A stretch of 22,489 bases of DNA, taken from IMG/VR virus record IMGVR_UViG_3300020411_000587, positions 1 to 22,489 of that record; one strand, written 5' to 3'. Made by a program: the position numbers and the translations under genes. Origin of the DNA: a virus. The notes below the pieces were generated by a model. That model was not told the DNA's origin, searched no databases, and saw only the letters and a program-made list of their open reading frames with translations. Shown in pieces: positions 7,184 to 14,767 of the stretch (positions are counted from its first letter, which is position 1; each line of letters opens with the position of its first letter).

Positions 7184-7546
7184 ATGAAATTTGGTGAACT
7201 CAATAGTGACAACTATGTCATGTTCGCCATCAAAAATTATGAGAATCCTCAGAGTGTGACTCGTGAGGATTTTGACGAAGACATGAAAAGATTCAAGTAC
7301 CTTAAGAGATTACTCAAAAGGTACTTGCGTGGGGGACCACTAAGAACCCACTTAATCATAAATCATTTGATTGTCCTTTATAATGTTTTTGATGACGCTG
7401 CAACACCATTACTCTTATTCAAATTTGAAAAGGAATACTGGTCACTGCTAAGAGCATTCTTAGAATACTTAAACAGATTTCCAGAACATTACATGGACTG
7501 TTTAGAAGCCGATCCAGATGTGGTTAAGGAACTTAACGGATTATGA
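7184..7546 (+). CDS. Conserved-looking phage protein of unknown function
   Basis: 120 residues, rich in aromatic residues, Arg and Leu (MFAIKNYENPQSVTREDFDE, KRFKYLKRLLKRYLRGG, HLIVLYNVFDDAA, EYWSLLRAFLEYLNRFPEHY). I recall similar proteins in several T4-like and marine phages without assigned function. It is predicted mostly helical and soluble. It sits seven bases after the virion candidate and overlaps the next gene by four bases (ATGA), so the three probably share one late transcript. A virion-assembly role is likely from context only. Confidence 0.75.
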   Translation: MKFGELNSDNYVMFAIKNYENPQSVTREDFDEDMKRFKYLKRLLKRYLRGGPLRTHLIINHLIVLYNVFDDAATPLLLFKFEKEYWSLLRAFLEYLNRFPEHYMDCLEADPDVVKELNGL

Positions 7547-8406
7547 TCAACGAAGAACCTACAATGAGTGTTGGAGCAGGTGGTTTCACAGGAGCCGCAG
7601 CTGCGACAGGTCCTAATGCAGGTTTTGATCCTCTATTAGACTTTCGTAAGAGAGCTAATAAGAAGATTAAAGATCATCCTTATGTGTCAGAGTACCGTAA
7701 GAGTCGTAAGAAAGTCAGAAAGGAAGGTCATACCCCCAATGACGGTAAGGTAAAGAACAAAGTTAACCCTGCAATGCCTACAAGGTTACTTCAATATAAG
7801 GTGAAGATACCTGGTGTGGGAGAGACTATTGTATATGCCAACAACCCTTCTGAACTTAGTGTTAAGATGAGACTTCTTATCAATCCTCGTTATAGAGGTG
7901 ACATTGATATAGAAAGAGTCTTTCCTGGTCAAGCAGCAAAATTTTATATGGACAAGCGAATGAAAGCTATGAAAAACATCCCCGAAGAGTTTGTCTTAGA
8001 GAATCAGGACAAGCAAATGAAACAACAGTTTGCTCAACAGAAGGTAGCAAACCTTAAGAAGCAAGCACAACTTAAGAAGCAAGAGATAGCAAAGACATTA
8101 CAGAAGAAGACTGCTAACCTTAAGAGGAAAGCAAGAGTAGGTACAGATGTATCAACTCAGAATGAAGAGTTTAGTAAGAGTGGAAACTTAGCAAAGATCA
8201 AACACTGTGCAGAGAATGGTTGTGCAAGTGCTATTAAGTTTCATTCTGGAGAAGAGTTTGATGTTACCCCTGATGTTGCCAAGAAAGTTATGAGTGCATA
8301 TACTTCACTTGCTGCTCGTAAGAATCAAGCAAAGTTTAGTAATGCATGTAATGAGAATCCTGAAATGTTTAATCGCGTACTGGCATTTAGTAATCCTGTG
8401 GAGTGA
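7543..8406 (+). CDS. Phage protein with basic coiled-coil centre, probable structural or assembly role
   Basis: 287 residues. The N-terminus is Gly/Ala-rich (VGAGGFTGAAAATG), followed by a basic section and a compact beta region (LLQYKVKIPGVGETIVYANN, ELSVKMRLLINPRYRGDIDI). Residues 150-205 form a long Lys/Gln/Leu helix likely to be coiled coil (QKVANLKKQAQLKKQE). The C-terminal 80 residues include two cysteines (KHCAENGCASA) and a soluble domain. Start at 7543 shares ATGA with the previous stop; ATG 7564 is an alternative. I do not know its function. Position between a virion candidate and a membrane coiled-coil protein is suggestive of late function only. Confidence 0.75.
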   Translation: MINEEPTMSVGAGGFTGAAAATGPNAGFDPLLDFRKRANKKIKDHPYVSEYRKSRKKVRKEGHTPNDGKVKNKVNPAMPTRLLQYKVKIPGVGETIVYANNPSELSVKMRLLINPRYRGDIDIERVFPGQAAKFYMDKRMKAMKNIPEEFVLENQDKQMKQQFAQQKVANLKKQAQLKKQEIAKTLQKKTANLKRKARVGTDVSTQNEEFSKSGNLAKIKHCAENGCASAIKFHSGEEFDVTPDVAKKVMSAYTSLAARKNQAKFSNACNENPEMFNRVLAFSNPVE

Positions 8407-8846
8407 TGGATAATCAGGGGGTTAATGCTGCTATAATAGAGAGATTAGAGAAAGTTGTCCAGAGTCTTCAAGATAATTCTGTGAAGATGGGGCAACTTCT
8501 TGCTGTGCATAATGAGAAGTTAGATAAGCAAGATAGAATAGATGCTGTATTGTTTGAGAAGGTGGAGTCAGTTCATCGTGAAGTAAACCGTAGAGCAGAG
8601 GAGATAAAGAAAGGTTGTGAAAGAGATATCAGAAAAGTTGATGACCGTCTTAGACAGATGGAAAAGAAGATGTGGACTATCGCTGGTTCTATTGCTGTTA
8701 TATCTTTCTTGGTTAGTCCAGTCGGACAAGCAATCATCAGACAGTTGACAAGAGAAGATAAACCTGTTATTATGGGGTCTGAGTTGGTTGTACATGAATT
8801 ACATAGAAAGCAAGTACGTGAACCTACTCAGTGGGAGACTGGATAA
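8406..8846 (+). CDS. Coiled-coil protein with one transmembrane helix (XhlA-like layout)
   Basis: 146 residues from ATG 8406, which shares its A with the upstream TGA. Residues 10-88 are a continuous heptad-rich helix (IERLEKVVQSLQ, KLDKQDRIDAVLFEKVESVH, DDRLRQMEKKM); residues 89-111 (MWTIAGSIAVISFLVSPVGQ) are a clear transmembrane segment; a 35-residue tail follows. This layout resembles XhlA/hemolysin-type lysis accessory proteins and some phage holin partners, but the family match is by architecture only. A GTG at 8403 would add one residue. Its last 53 bases overlap the primase gene in another frame, an unusually long overlap for this region. Confidence 0.7.
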   Translation: MDNQGVNAAIIERLEKVVQSLQDNSVKMGQLLAVHNEKLDKQDRIDAVLFEKVESVHREVNRRAEEIKKGCERDIRKVDDRLRQMEKKMWTIAGSIAVISFLVSPVGQAIIRQLTREDKPVIMGSELVVHELHRKQVREPTQWETG

Positions 8847-9801
8847 GTTTGTTCGTAAGAAGGATGGACTATGGAATTTTAGATGTCCTTACTGTGGTGA
8901 TTCAAAGAAGTACAAAAACAAGGCACGAGGGTATTTCATCCGAGTAAAAACGGATCTGATATACAAGTGTCATAATTGTGGTGTGGGTAGATCCTTTCCT
9001 AATTTTCTTAAGGAACAGGCGGTTGACCTACATGATGAGTACGTAATGGAACGCTATAAGGAGGGTCTCACTGGTAAAGGTAGATACGTTAAAAGTCCAG
9101 AGTCTTTATTTACTGTTAAGAAGCCGAAAACAATTAAAATTCCTGACGGTTTACAGACCATTGCGAGTCTAAATAAAGAACATCCCGCTAAAGATTATAT
9201 TTTAAAACGTGGCATCCCAGAAAAGTATCACACTGAATTATATTATGTTGAAAACTTTCAAGCATGGGTTAACACACAGAAGTACACATACTCAGATGAG
9301 TCTCTAAAATACGACCACCCTCGTGTCATCATACCGTTGATAGAGGGTGGTTCTTGGTTTGGATTTCAAGGTAGATCTTTGGATCCTCAAGACAAGATGA
9401 GATATGTTACTGTTATACTAGAAGATGATAAGAAGAAGATCTATGGTTTAAATCACTGTTCCTTTGATGAAACATTATTCGTTACGGAAGGTCCTATAGA
9501 TTCTTTGTTTTTAAAAAATGCTATTGCAATGGTTGGAGCAGACGTTGATTGGAAGTTTGCTGAAGAGAAAAACGTGGTGTTTGTATATGACAATGAACCA
9601 CGTAACGAGCAGATTGTAAGACGTATGCAGACCGTGATAGATAGAGGACTAAGATTAGTAATTTGGCCTCAACATGTTCAGCAAAAGGACATAAACGATA
9701 TGGTAATAGCTGGACTTAACGTTCAAAGTATAGTAGAATGCAACACTACTAGCGGATTAAAAGCACAATTAACATTAAACGATTGGAAACGAGTACTATG
9801 A
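8794..9801 (+). CDS. gp61: DNA primase, T4 gp61 type
   Basis: 335 residues. A zinc ribbon is visible near the N-terminus, C31-P-Y-C34 and C59-H-N-C62, with GDSKKYKNKARGYFI between, a pattern matching T4 gp61. A Toprim domain follows: FVTEGPIDSLFLKN (catalytic Glu) and VVFVYDNEPRN (acidic pair), then KDINDMV. The enzyme makes short RNA primers on the lagging strand in complex with the gp41 helicase. I chose ATG 8794 because MNYIESKYVNLLSGRL fits the gp61 start; a TTG two codons upstream is possible. It overlaps the coiled-coil gene by 53 bases and its TGA overlaps the nrdA ATG, so replication and dNTP supply genes are translationally linked. Confidence 0.9.
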   Translation: MNYIESKYVNLLSGRLDKFVRKKDGLWNFRCPYCGDSKKYKNKARGYFIRVKTDLIYKCHNCGVGRSFPNFLKEQAVDLHDEYVMERYKEGLTGKGRYVKSPESLFTVKKPKTIKIPDGLQTIASLNKEHPAKDYILKRGIPEKYHTELYYVENFQAWVNTQKYTYSDESLKYDHPRVIIPLIEGGSWFGFQGRSLDPQDKMRYVTVILEDDKKKIYGLNHCSFDETLFVTEGPIDSLFLKNAIAMVGADVDWKFAEEKNVVFVYDNEPRNEQIVRRMQTVIDRGLRLVIWPQHVQQKDINDMVIAGLNVQSIVECNTTSGLKAQLTLNDWKRVL

Positions 9802-12122
9802 CAATTTCACCCACCATTAAGGTTGTCAAACGCAACAACAAAGTTGAAACTATTAACTTAGAGAAAGTTCATAAGATGGTGGAACATGCCTGTGAAGGTC
9901 TTACAGGTGTGTCTGAAAGTCAGATTGAAATGAATGCTAACATACAATGGTATGATGGTATTAAAACTACTGACATTCAGGAGATTCTTATAAGATCTGC
10001 TAATGATTTGATCTCATTAGAGAACCCTAACTATCAATTTGTAGCAGCAAGACTGCTATTGTTTGCACTCCGTAAGAGTGTGTATGGATGCCACCCTGAT
10101 GATCGTCCTCCTATACTTGATCATCTTGAAGGTGGTGTTGAGTTGGATATCTATGATCCAGAATTACCTTCTGCTTATAGTGAAGAAGAGTGGGAAGAGA
10201 TTGACTCGTACATAGATCATGATCGTGATTTCCTGTTCACTTATGCAGGTCTTCGTCAGGTCGTAGATAAATATCTTGTACAGGATCGCAGTAGCAATAC
10301 AGTATACGAGACACCTCAGTATATGTACATGCTGATTGCTGCAACTCTCTTCAAAAATTATCCAACCGCTACTAAATTAGATTATGTCCGAAGATACTAC
10401 AACGCAATCTCAAAGCACAGAATCAACATCCCAACACCAGTCATGGCAGGGGTCAGAACACCCATTCGTCAATTTGCATCTTGCGTTCTGGTTGATGTTG
10501 ATGACACCCTCAATTCTATCTTTAGCAGTGATATGGCTATTGGCAAATACGTCGCACAACGTGCTGGTATCGGTATTAACGCGGGAAGAATCAGAGGGAT
10601 CAACTCTAAGATCCGTGGAGGAGAAGTTCAACACACAGGTGTTGTCCCCTTTCTCAAAAAGTTTGAATCAACTGTCAGATGCTGCACTCAAAATGGCATC
10701 CGAGGCGGTTCAGCGACAGTCCACTTTCCTATCTGGCATCAAGAAATTCAAGACATCATTGTTCTCAAAAACAACAAAGGAACAGAAGACAACAGAGTAA
10801 GAAAGTTAGATTACTCAATTCAGATTAGTAAGTTATTTTATGAAAGATTTATTAAAGGGTCAACTATTAGTTTATTCTCTCCTCATGATTGTCCTGGGTT
10901 GTATGACGCATTCGGTACTGAACGTTTTGACGAACTCTATACCAGATACGAAGGAGACTCTACCATCCCCAGAACAACCGTTGATGCCCAAGAACTTATA
11001 CTTGACATCTTAAAGGAGAGAGCAGAGACAGGTCGTATATACATTATGAACATTGACCATTGTAATAGTCATAGTTCATTCTTAGATAAGGTTAACATGA
11101 GTAACCTTTGTCAAGAAATTACTCTACCTACTACACCTATCAATCATATTGATGGTGAAGGTGAGATCGCATTGTGTATTCTATCTGCTATCAACGTAGG
11201 TAAACTACGTAACTTAGAGGAGATGGAAGATCTTTGTGACCTATCTGTACGAGCTCTAGAAGAGTTGATTGACTATCAAGGTTATCCAGTTGAAGCAGCA
11301 AAGGTTTCAACATTAGCAAGACGTTCTCTTGGTATAGGATATATTGGTCTAGCACATTACTTGGCACGTCATAACGTTAAGTATGAAGACCCTGCTGCAT
11401 GGTCTATAGTACATGAACTAACAGAATCATTCCAGTATTACCTACTCAAAGCATCTAATGATGTAGCAAAAGAGAAGGGAGCATGTGACTATTTTAACAG
11501 AACTAAATACTCAAAAGGTATACTGCCTATTGATACATACAAGAAGGAAGTAGACGAGTTAGTTCCAAATAATTTGAAGCATGATTGGGAATCTCTTAGA
11601 GCATCTATCACCACCCACGGTTTACGGCACTCAACATTGTCCGCACAAATGCCTTCGGAGAGCAGTTCCATTGTGTCAAACGCAACAAACGGAATTGAAC
11701 CACCTAGAGATTACCTGTCCGTTAAAAAATCAAAGAAAGGGCCTCTTAAACAAATTGTTCCCTCCTATGGTAGTTTGAAGAATGCTTATACGCTCCTTTG
11801 GAATATGCCTGGGAACACTGGTTATATTAACATTGTTAGTGTTATGCAGAAGTTCTTTGATCAAGCGATTTCTGGAAACTGGTCCTATAATCCAGAGCAT
11901 TACCAAGATTCTGAAGTACCTGTATCGGTAATGGCACAGGATCTTCTCACCTCTTATAAGTATGGGTGGAAGACTTCTTACTATCAGAATACATATGATG
12001 CTAAGAAAGATATAGATGAACCTGCTCATCCTATTGGTTGGAAGGATGACATTGCAGTTGACAACCTTATTGATGAAATCATGAACACTGAGGAGGAAAT
12101 TTGTGACAGTTGTGCAGTCTGA
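9798..12122 (+). CDS. nrdA: Ribonucleotide reductase class Ia, large subunit
   Basis: 774 residues. An N-terminal ATP cone (about 7-90: VVKRNNKVETINLEKVHKM, QWYDGIKTTDIQEILIRSA) indicates allosteric regulation. Catalytic residues align with E. coli: C229 and C460 as the redox pair, N436, C438 (thiyl radical) and E440 in MSNLCQEI, and the radical-path tyrosines in TSYYQNTY. The tail ends C769-D-S-C772-A-V, a CxxC pair presumed to relay reducing equivalents; E. coli has a wider CxxxxC. It reduces ribonucleoside diphosphates to deoxy forms with NrdB. The ATG overlaps the primase stop (ATGA); a TTG at 9783 is less likely. No inteins or introns are seen. Confidence 0.96.
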   Translation: MTISPTIKVVKRNNKVETINLEKVHKMVEHACEGLTGVSESQIEMNANIQWYDGIKTTDIQEILIRSANDLISLENPNYQFVAARLLLFALRKSVYGCHPDDRPPILDHLEGGVELDIYDPELPSAYSEEEWEEIDSYIDHDRDFLFTYAGLRQVVDKYLVQDRSSNTVYETPQYMYMLIAATLFKNYPTATKLDYVRRYYNAISKHRINIPTPVMAGVRTPIRQFASCVLVDVDDTLNSIFSSDMAIGKYVAQRAGIGINAGRIRGINSKIRGGEVQHTGVVPFLKKFESTVRCCTQNGIRGGSATVHFPIWHQEIQDIIVLKNNKGTEDNRVRKLDYSIQISKLFYERFIKGSTISLFSPHDCPGLYDAFGTERFDELYTRYEGDSTIPRTTVDAQELILDILKERAETGRIYIMNIDHCNSHSSFLDKVNMSNLCQEITLPTTPINHIDGEGEIALCILSAINVGKLRNLEEMEDLCDLSVRALEELIDYQGYPVEAAKVSTLARRSLGIGYIGLAHYLARHNVKYEDPAAWSIVHELTESFQYYLLKASNDVAKEKGACDYFNRTKYSKGILPIDTYKKEVDELVPNNLKHDWESLRASITTHGLRHSTLSAQMPSESSSIVSNATNGIEPPRDYLSVKKSKKGPLKQIVPSYGSLKNAYTLLWNMPGNTGYINIVSVMQKFFDQAISGNWSYNPEHYQDSEVPVSVMAQDLLTSYKYGWKTSYYQNTYDAKKDIDEPAHPIGWKDDIAVDNLIDEIMNTEEEICDSCAV
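12091..12096 (+). promoter_or_regulatory. Strong Shine-Dalgarno inside the nrdA 3' end that sets the nrdB start
   Basis: A full AGGAGG lies at 12091-12096, six bases before GTG 12103. It codes for Glu residues in the acidic tail of NrdA, just before the CxxC codons. No comparable site precedes the ATG at 12130, so the GTG start is preferred for nrdB. Confidence 0.75.
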
Positions 12123-13263
12123 TCCCGATGGTATGACCGTGTTCAACACGAACAAGGTCAATACTAAAAAGCAACCTATGTTCTTTGGTGCTCCTTTAGG
12201 GGTACAAAGATATGATACATATAAGTATCCGACCTTTGATAGACTGACTCAACAACAGTTGGGTTATTTCTGGAGACCAGAAGAAGTATCACTTCAGAAA
12301 GATCGTTCTGATTATGCACAACTATCTGATCAACAGAAGCATATCTTTACTTCTAATTTGAAGTATCAGATCATGTTAGATAGTGTTCAAGGTCGTGCTC
12401 CTGGTATGGCATTCCTTCCTTACTGTTCTCTCCCAGAGTTAGAATCATGTATGGAAGTATGGTCATTCATGGAGATGATTCATAGTAGATCCTATACATA
12501 CATCATCAAGAACGTATACTCAGATCCTTCAGAAGTATTTGATCAGATCTTAGATGATGATAAGATCTTATCTAGAGCATCATCTGTTACTAAATCTTAT
12601 GATGAGTTTATAAACTATGCTCAATCATGGGGTCAAGGTAATTTATGGAAGCAAGACTCTAAAGGATCTCCATCAGCACAATGGACTATTAAGGATCTAA
12701 AACGTTCTTTATATCGTGCAGTTGCCAATGTTAACATCCTTGAAGGTATTCGTTTTTATGTCTCTTTTGCTTGCAGTTTCGCTTTCGGTGAGCTCAAACT
12801 TATGGAAGGGTCTGCAAAAATCCTTTCCCTCATTTCCAGAGATGAGTCACAGCACTTGGTTCTTACACAACAGATTTTAAAGAACTGGAATCAGGGTGAT
12901 GATCCTGATATGTTAGAGGTTATTGAGGAAGAGAAAGGAACTGTTATTCAAATGTTTAAGGATGCAGTAGAGGAAGAGAAGGCATGGGCAGATTATCTAT
13001 TCAAAGATGGTAGTATGATAGGATTAAATGAGAGACTACTAGGTCAGTATGTTGAGTGGATTGCTAACAGAAGAATGAAAGCAATTGGTTTTGAACCCAT
13101 CTATGATATACCTCTTCGCAATAATCCATTACCTTGGACAGAACATTGGTTAAATAGTAAAGGACAACAGAACGCACCACAAGAAACAGAGATTGAATCT
13201 TATGTTGTAGGTGGTATTAAACAAGACGTTAAGAAAGACACCTTCGCAGATTTCTCACTATGA
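12103..13263 (+). CDS. nrdB: Ribonucleotide reductase class Ia, small (radical) subunit
   Basis: 386 residues from GTG 12103. The di-iron/tyrosyl radical ligands are all present: D93 (LDSVQGR), E124 and H127 in MEMIHSRSY with radical Y131, E214 (ILEGIRFYVSFACSFAF), E248 and H251 (SRDESQH). N-terminal PMFFGAPLGVQRYD and FWRPEEV match E. coli NrdB. It generates the tyrosyl radical passed to NrdA. The gene overlaps nrdA by 20 bases, with its Shine-Dalgarno in nrdA, which should keep the two subunits stoichiometric. The C-terminal residues KDTFADFSL are the expected flexible NrdA-binding peptide. Its stop overlaps the next ATG (ATGA). Confidence 0.96.
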   Translation: MTVVQSDPDGMTVFNTNKVNTKKQPMFFGAPLGVQRYDTYKYPTFDRLTQQQLGYFWRPEEVSLQKDRSDYAQLSDQQKHIFTSNLKYQIMLDSVQGRAPGMAFLPYCSLPELESCMEVWSFMEMIHSRSYTYIIKNVYSDPSEVFDQILDDDKILSRASSVTKSYDEFINYAQSWGQGNLWKQDSKGSPSAQWTIKDLKRSLYRAVANVNILEGIRFYVSFACSFAFGELKLMEGSAKILSLISRDESQHLVLTQQILKNWNQGDDPDMLEVIEEEKGTVIQMFKDAVEEEKAWADYLFKDGSMIGLNERLLGQYVEWIANRRMKAIGFEPIYDIPLRNNPLPWTEHWLNSKGQQNAPQETEIESYVVGGIKQDVKKDTFADFSL

Positions 13264-13487
13264 TTTTTCTATCAAACCCTTCAGTATATACTTTACCTGG
13301 AACATGGGAGAAGCAACCATTAGTTGATGCAGGTCTTGCTATTCCAATCTTTATTGGTATAGTTCTTCTTGGTTTAACTATAGGTGGTATCTATATGACC
13401 TTTGGTAAAGGTGGTAAAGATCTCAAAGATGAGATTGTTGAGCATTCTAAAATGCATGAACTAGGAATAGCTCACAAGCACGATTGA
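13260..13487 (+). CDS. PsbN-like single-pass membrane protein
   Basis: 75 residues: a 23-residue N-terminal part, one transmembrane helix (about 24-48, LAIPIFIGIVLLGLTIGGIY) and a charged tail (FGKGGKDLKDEIVEHSKMHE). The helix followed by Y-x-x-F-G, L-x-D and an E-H pair resembles PsbN, a thylakoid protein needed for assembly of photosystem II; PsbN is shorter, about 43 residues, so this one has extra residues at both ends. It would fit a phage that also carries psbA and hli. It shares ATGA with nrdB and is followed within two bases by a 2OG oxygenase. An unrelated small membrane protein is a real alternative. Confidence 0.5.
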   Translation: MIFLSNPSVYTLPGTWEKQPLVDAGLAIPIFIGIVLLGLTIGGIYMTFGKGGKDLKDEIVEHSKMHELGIAHKHD

Positions 13488-13488
13488 A

Positions 13489-14064
13489 ATGGAATTTATT
13501 GTAGAATATGCTGTAGAAGATGAAGTCTGTGATGGACTTATGACTCTATATGATGAAGTAGCTGCTACAGGTAAAGCATGTAAACAGGGTAGTGTGGGAT
13601 CTCATCAAAAGGTAGATGAGGATTACAAGAAGTGTACCGATTTATTCTTTAATGATATTCCCAAAGCAGGGATTGAATATCATCCTAGATTTAAAGATAT
13701 TGAATACTTAAATCATCTCAAGGAGTGTTCGGAACATTATAGTAAGAAGTATTTGTTTGGTAGAGAGATAGTATTTCATAGTCATCCCAAGTTTCAATAC
13801 TATAAACCTGGTGAAGCATTCTATGGTGCACACTTTGATGCTTCAGGTCCTGAACAATTGAGAGTAGTTGCTTGGATCACTTATCTAAATACTGTTACTG
13901 ATGGAGGTGGTACACATTTTGTCTATCAAAATCATACTGTTGAAGCTAGAAAAGGCAAGACAGTTTTATTCCCACCAGGTTATACTCACTTACATCATGG
14001 TGTAGTATCACCAACCCAAGAAAAATATATCGTAACTGGATGGTTCGCATGGAACATGAAATGA
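13489..14064 (+). CDS. 2-oxoglutarate/Fe(II)-dependent oxygenase, prolyl-4-hydroxylase-like
   Basis: 191 residues with a double-stranded beta-helix pattern. The Fe(II) ligands are H115-F-D117 (GAHFDAS) and a distal histidine in THLHHG (H169 best), followed ten residues later by K179 in EKYIVTGW, the 2OG-anchoring basic residue. GGGTHFVY and the LFPPGYTH strand are typical of the P4H group. These enzymes hydroxylate protein side chains or small molecules with 2OG and O2; the substrate is unknown. A second family member lies at 19561, with an HxE instead of HxD. It follows the PsbN-like gene by one base and overlaps the next gene (ATGA). Confidence 0.85.
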   Translation: MEFIVEYAVEDEVCDGLMTLYDEVAATGKACKQGSVGSHQKVDEDYKKCTDLFFNDIPKAGIEYHPRFKDIEYLNHLKECSEHYSKKYLFGREIVFHSHPKFQYYKPGEAFYGAHFDASGPEQLRVVAWITYLNTVTDGGGTHFVYQNHTVEARKGKTVLFPPGYTHLHHGVVSPTQEKYIVTGWFAWNMK

Positions 14065-14246
14065 TTGGCTCAAGCCAAGACAAACCCTTAACAGAAGAAT
14101 ACCAAAGACAGGCAGAACAACAGTATGAAGCACTCTTATCCGAGTATGATACCTCTCCCGTTGAGTCTGCTGGACTCATGTATCTCTGGGAGCAAGGAAA
14201 AAAGCGTAAAAATGTTACGAAAGATACACAAAATCTTGATAAATAG
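14061..14246 (+). CDS. Small soluble protein of unknown function
   Basis: 61 residues from ATG 14061, which overlaps the oxygenase TGA. In-frame ATGs at 14040 and 14049 would extend it into the oxygenase. The protein is hydrophilic, Gln/Glu/Lys-rich (EEYQRQAEQQYEALLSEYD) with a helical first half and a basic tail. The last codons overlap a late-promoter box. Nothing recognised. Confidence 0.65.
   Translation: MIGSSQDKPLTEEYQRQAEQQYEALLSEYDTSPVESAGLMYLWEQGKKRKNVTKDTQNLDK
14239..14245 (+). promoter_or_regulatory. T4-like late promoter box ATAAATA
   Basis: GATAAATA spans the stop codon of the preceding gene and is followed by GATGTGGG. It is 84 bases upstream of the ATG at 14329, with a structured leader between. 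Confidence 0.5.
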
Positions 14247-14251
14247 ATGTG

Positions 14252-14323
14252 GGTATGCTAACATACCTTTATCGTTCAACCTCAATGGAGGTCGCAAGTA
14301 AGCCGACTCGGAACGGAGCGTTC
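14252..14323 (+). other. Structured leader with three short hairpins
   Basis: GGTATG-ctaa-CATACC (14252-14267), ACCTC-aatg-GAGGT (14279-14292) and GAACG-gag-CGTTC (14311-14323) are three perfect short stems in a 72-base stretch with no reading frame of note. They lie between a late box and the ATG at 14329. The only possible ribosome site, GGAG (14315-14318), is in the third hairpin. Confidence 0.4.
14293..14319 (+). repeat. Imperfect direct repeat, copy 1 of 2 (CGCAA...AGCCGACT...GGAACGGRGC)
   Basis: CGCAAGTAAGCCGACTCG continues into GAACGGAGC. Copy 2 is at 14493-14519, offset by exactly 200 bases. The shared elements are CGCAA, AGCCGACT and GGAACGG(A/G)GC; two bases are gained and lost around AGCCGACT. 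Confidence 0.7.
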
Positions 14324-14328
14324 ATCCC

Positions 14329-14508
14329 ATGATACCACTTCTACTGGCAACTGCTGTAGTCTGTGCCGATATATCAGAAATGGTAGATCGTGTCAATGCA
14401 AAAAAGGATCTTTCCCCTCAACAGAAGGAAGAGATCATTGCTGTATATCAGATTCATTTAGTAGAGGCAACAGGACTGGTATGTGATTGGGACGCAAAAG
14501 CCGACTGA
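14329..14508 (+). CDS. 59-aa protein with hydrophobic N-terminus
   Basis: MIPLLLATAVVCADISEMVD opens with a short hydrophobic stretch and a cysteine, resembling a signal-peptide or membrane-anchored start but without positive charge at the N-terminus. The remainder (QQKEEIIAVYQIHLVEATG) is helical and it ends LVCDWDAKAD. I recall small cyanophage proteins of this type (MIPLL-AT--C) often present in several copies. The second repeat copy overlaps its stop codon. Function unknown. Confidence 0.65.
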   Translation: MIPLLLATAVVCADISEMVDRVNAKKDLSPQQKEEIIAVYQIHLVEATGLVCDWDAKAD

Positions 14509-14519
14509 AGGAACGGGGC
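14493..14519 (+). repeat. Imperfect direct repeat, copy 2 of 2
   Basis: CGCAAAAGCCGACTGAAG continues into GAACGGGGC. It spans the 3' end of the 59-aa gene and the gap before the DUF4278-like gene. See copy 1 at 14293. Confidence 0.7.
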
Positions 14520-14550
14520 TAAAAATCCCAATTACTTTAGGAGTAAACCA

Positions 14551-14682
14551 ATGGCACAAGTCACATATCGTGGTGTTAAATACAACACCAATGACAAGAA
14601 TTCAAAAACTTGTCAAGAGAAAGTACATACACTAACTTATCGTGGTACTTCACATGATGAAAAGATAGCAGTATGTGCTTAG
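14551..14682 (+). CDS. DUF4278-like mini-protein
   Basis: 43 residues. Two copies of the motif TYRG are present: VTYRGVKYNT near the start and LTYRGTSHD near the end. LTYRG-x-Y is the signature of the cyanobacterial DUF4278 family, of unknown function. AGGAG lies ten bases before the ATG. The gene ends shortly before a strong terminator, so it closes the transcript that began near 14.24 kb. Confidence 0.65.
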   Translation: MAQVTYRGVKYNTNDKNSKTCQEKVHTLTYRGTSHDEKIAVCA

Positions 14683-14700
14683 ACTAACATACTTGTTTCA

Positions 14701-14730
14701 AAACAGACCCTTTACAGGGTCTGTTTTTTT
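14701..14730 (+). terminator. Rho-independent terminator upstream of talC
   Basis: AAACAGACCCT (14701-14711) pairs perfectly with AGGGTCTGTTT (14716-14726) around a TTAC loop, with a run of seven T. It separates the unit ending at the DUF4278-like gene from talC. The stem's right side continues directly into the talC promoter. Confidence 0.9.
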
Positions 14731-14745
14731 GTGCTATACTAAATA
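14711..14745 (+). promoter_or_regulatory. Dual early/late-type promoter for talC
   Basis: TTTACA (14711-14716), 18 bases, then TATACT (14735-14740) with TGC in front (extended -10). CTAAATA (14739-14745), a cyanophage-type late box, overlaps the -10 by two bases and ends 23 bases before the talC ATG. The -35 is embedded in the terminator stem. Confidence 0.6.
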
Positions 14746-14767
14746 TTGAAAGTACAAAAGAGGAGTC

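Noticed and set aside
9783-9797. TTG start upstream of nrdA
   Set aside because: The ATG at 9798 overlaps the primase stop and fits the family start; nothing supports the five extra residues.
14247-14328. Possible tRNA in the structured leader
   Set aside because: The hairpins are too short and no acceptor stem, TpsiC arm or CCA-compatible fold can be drawn.
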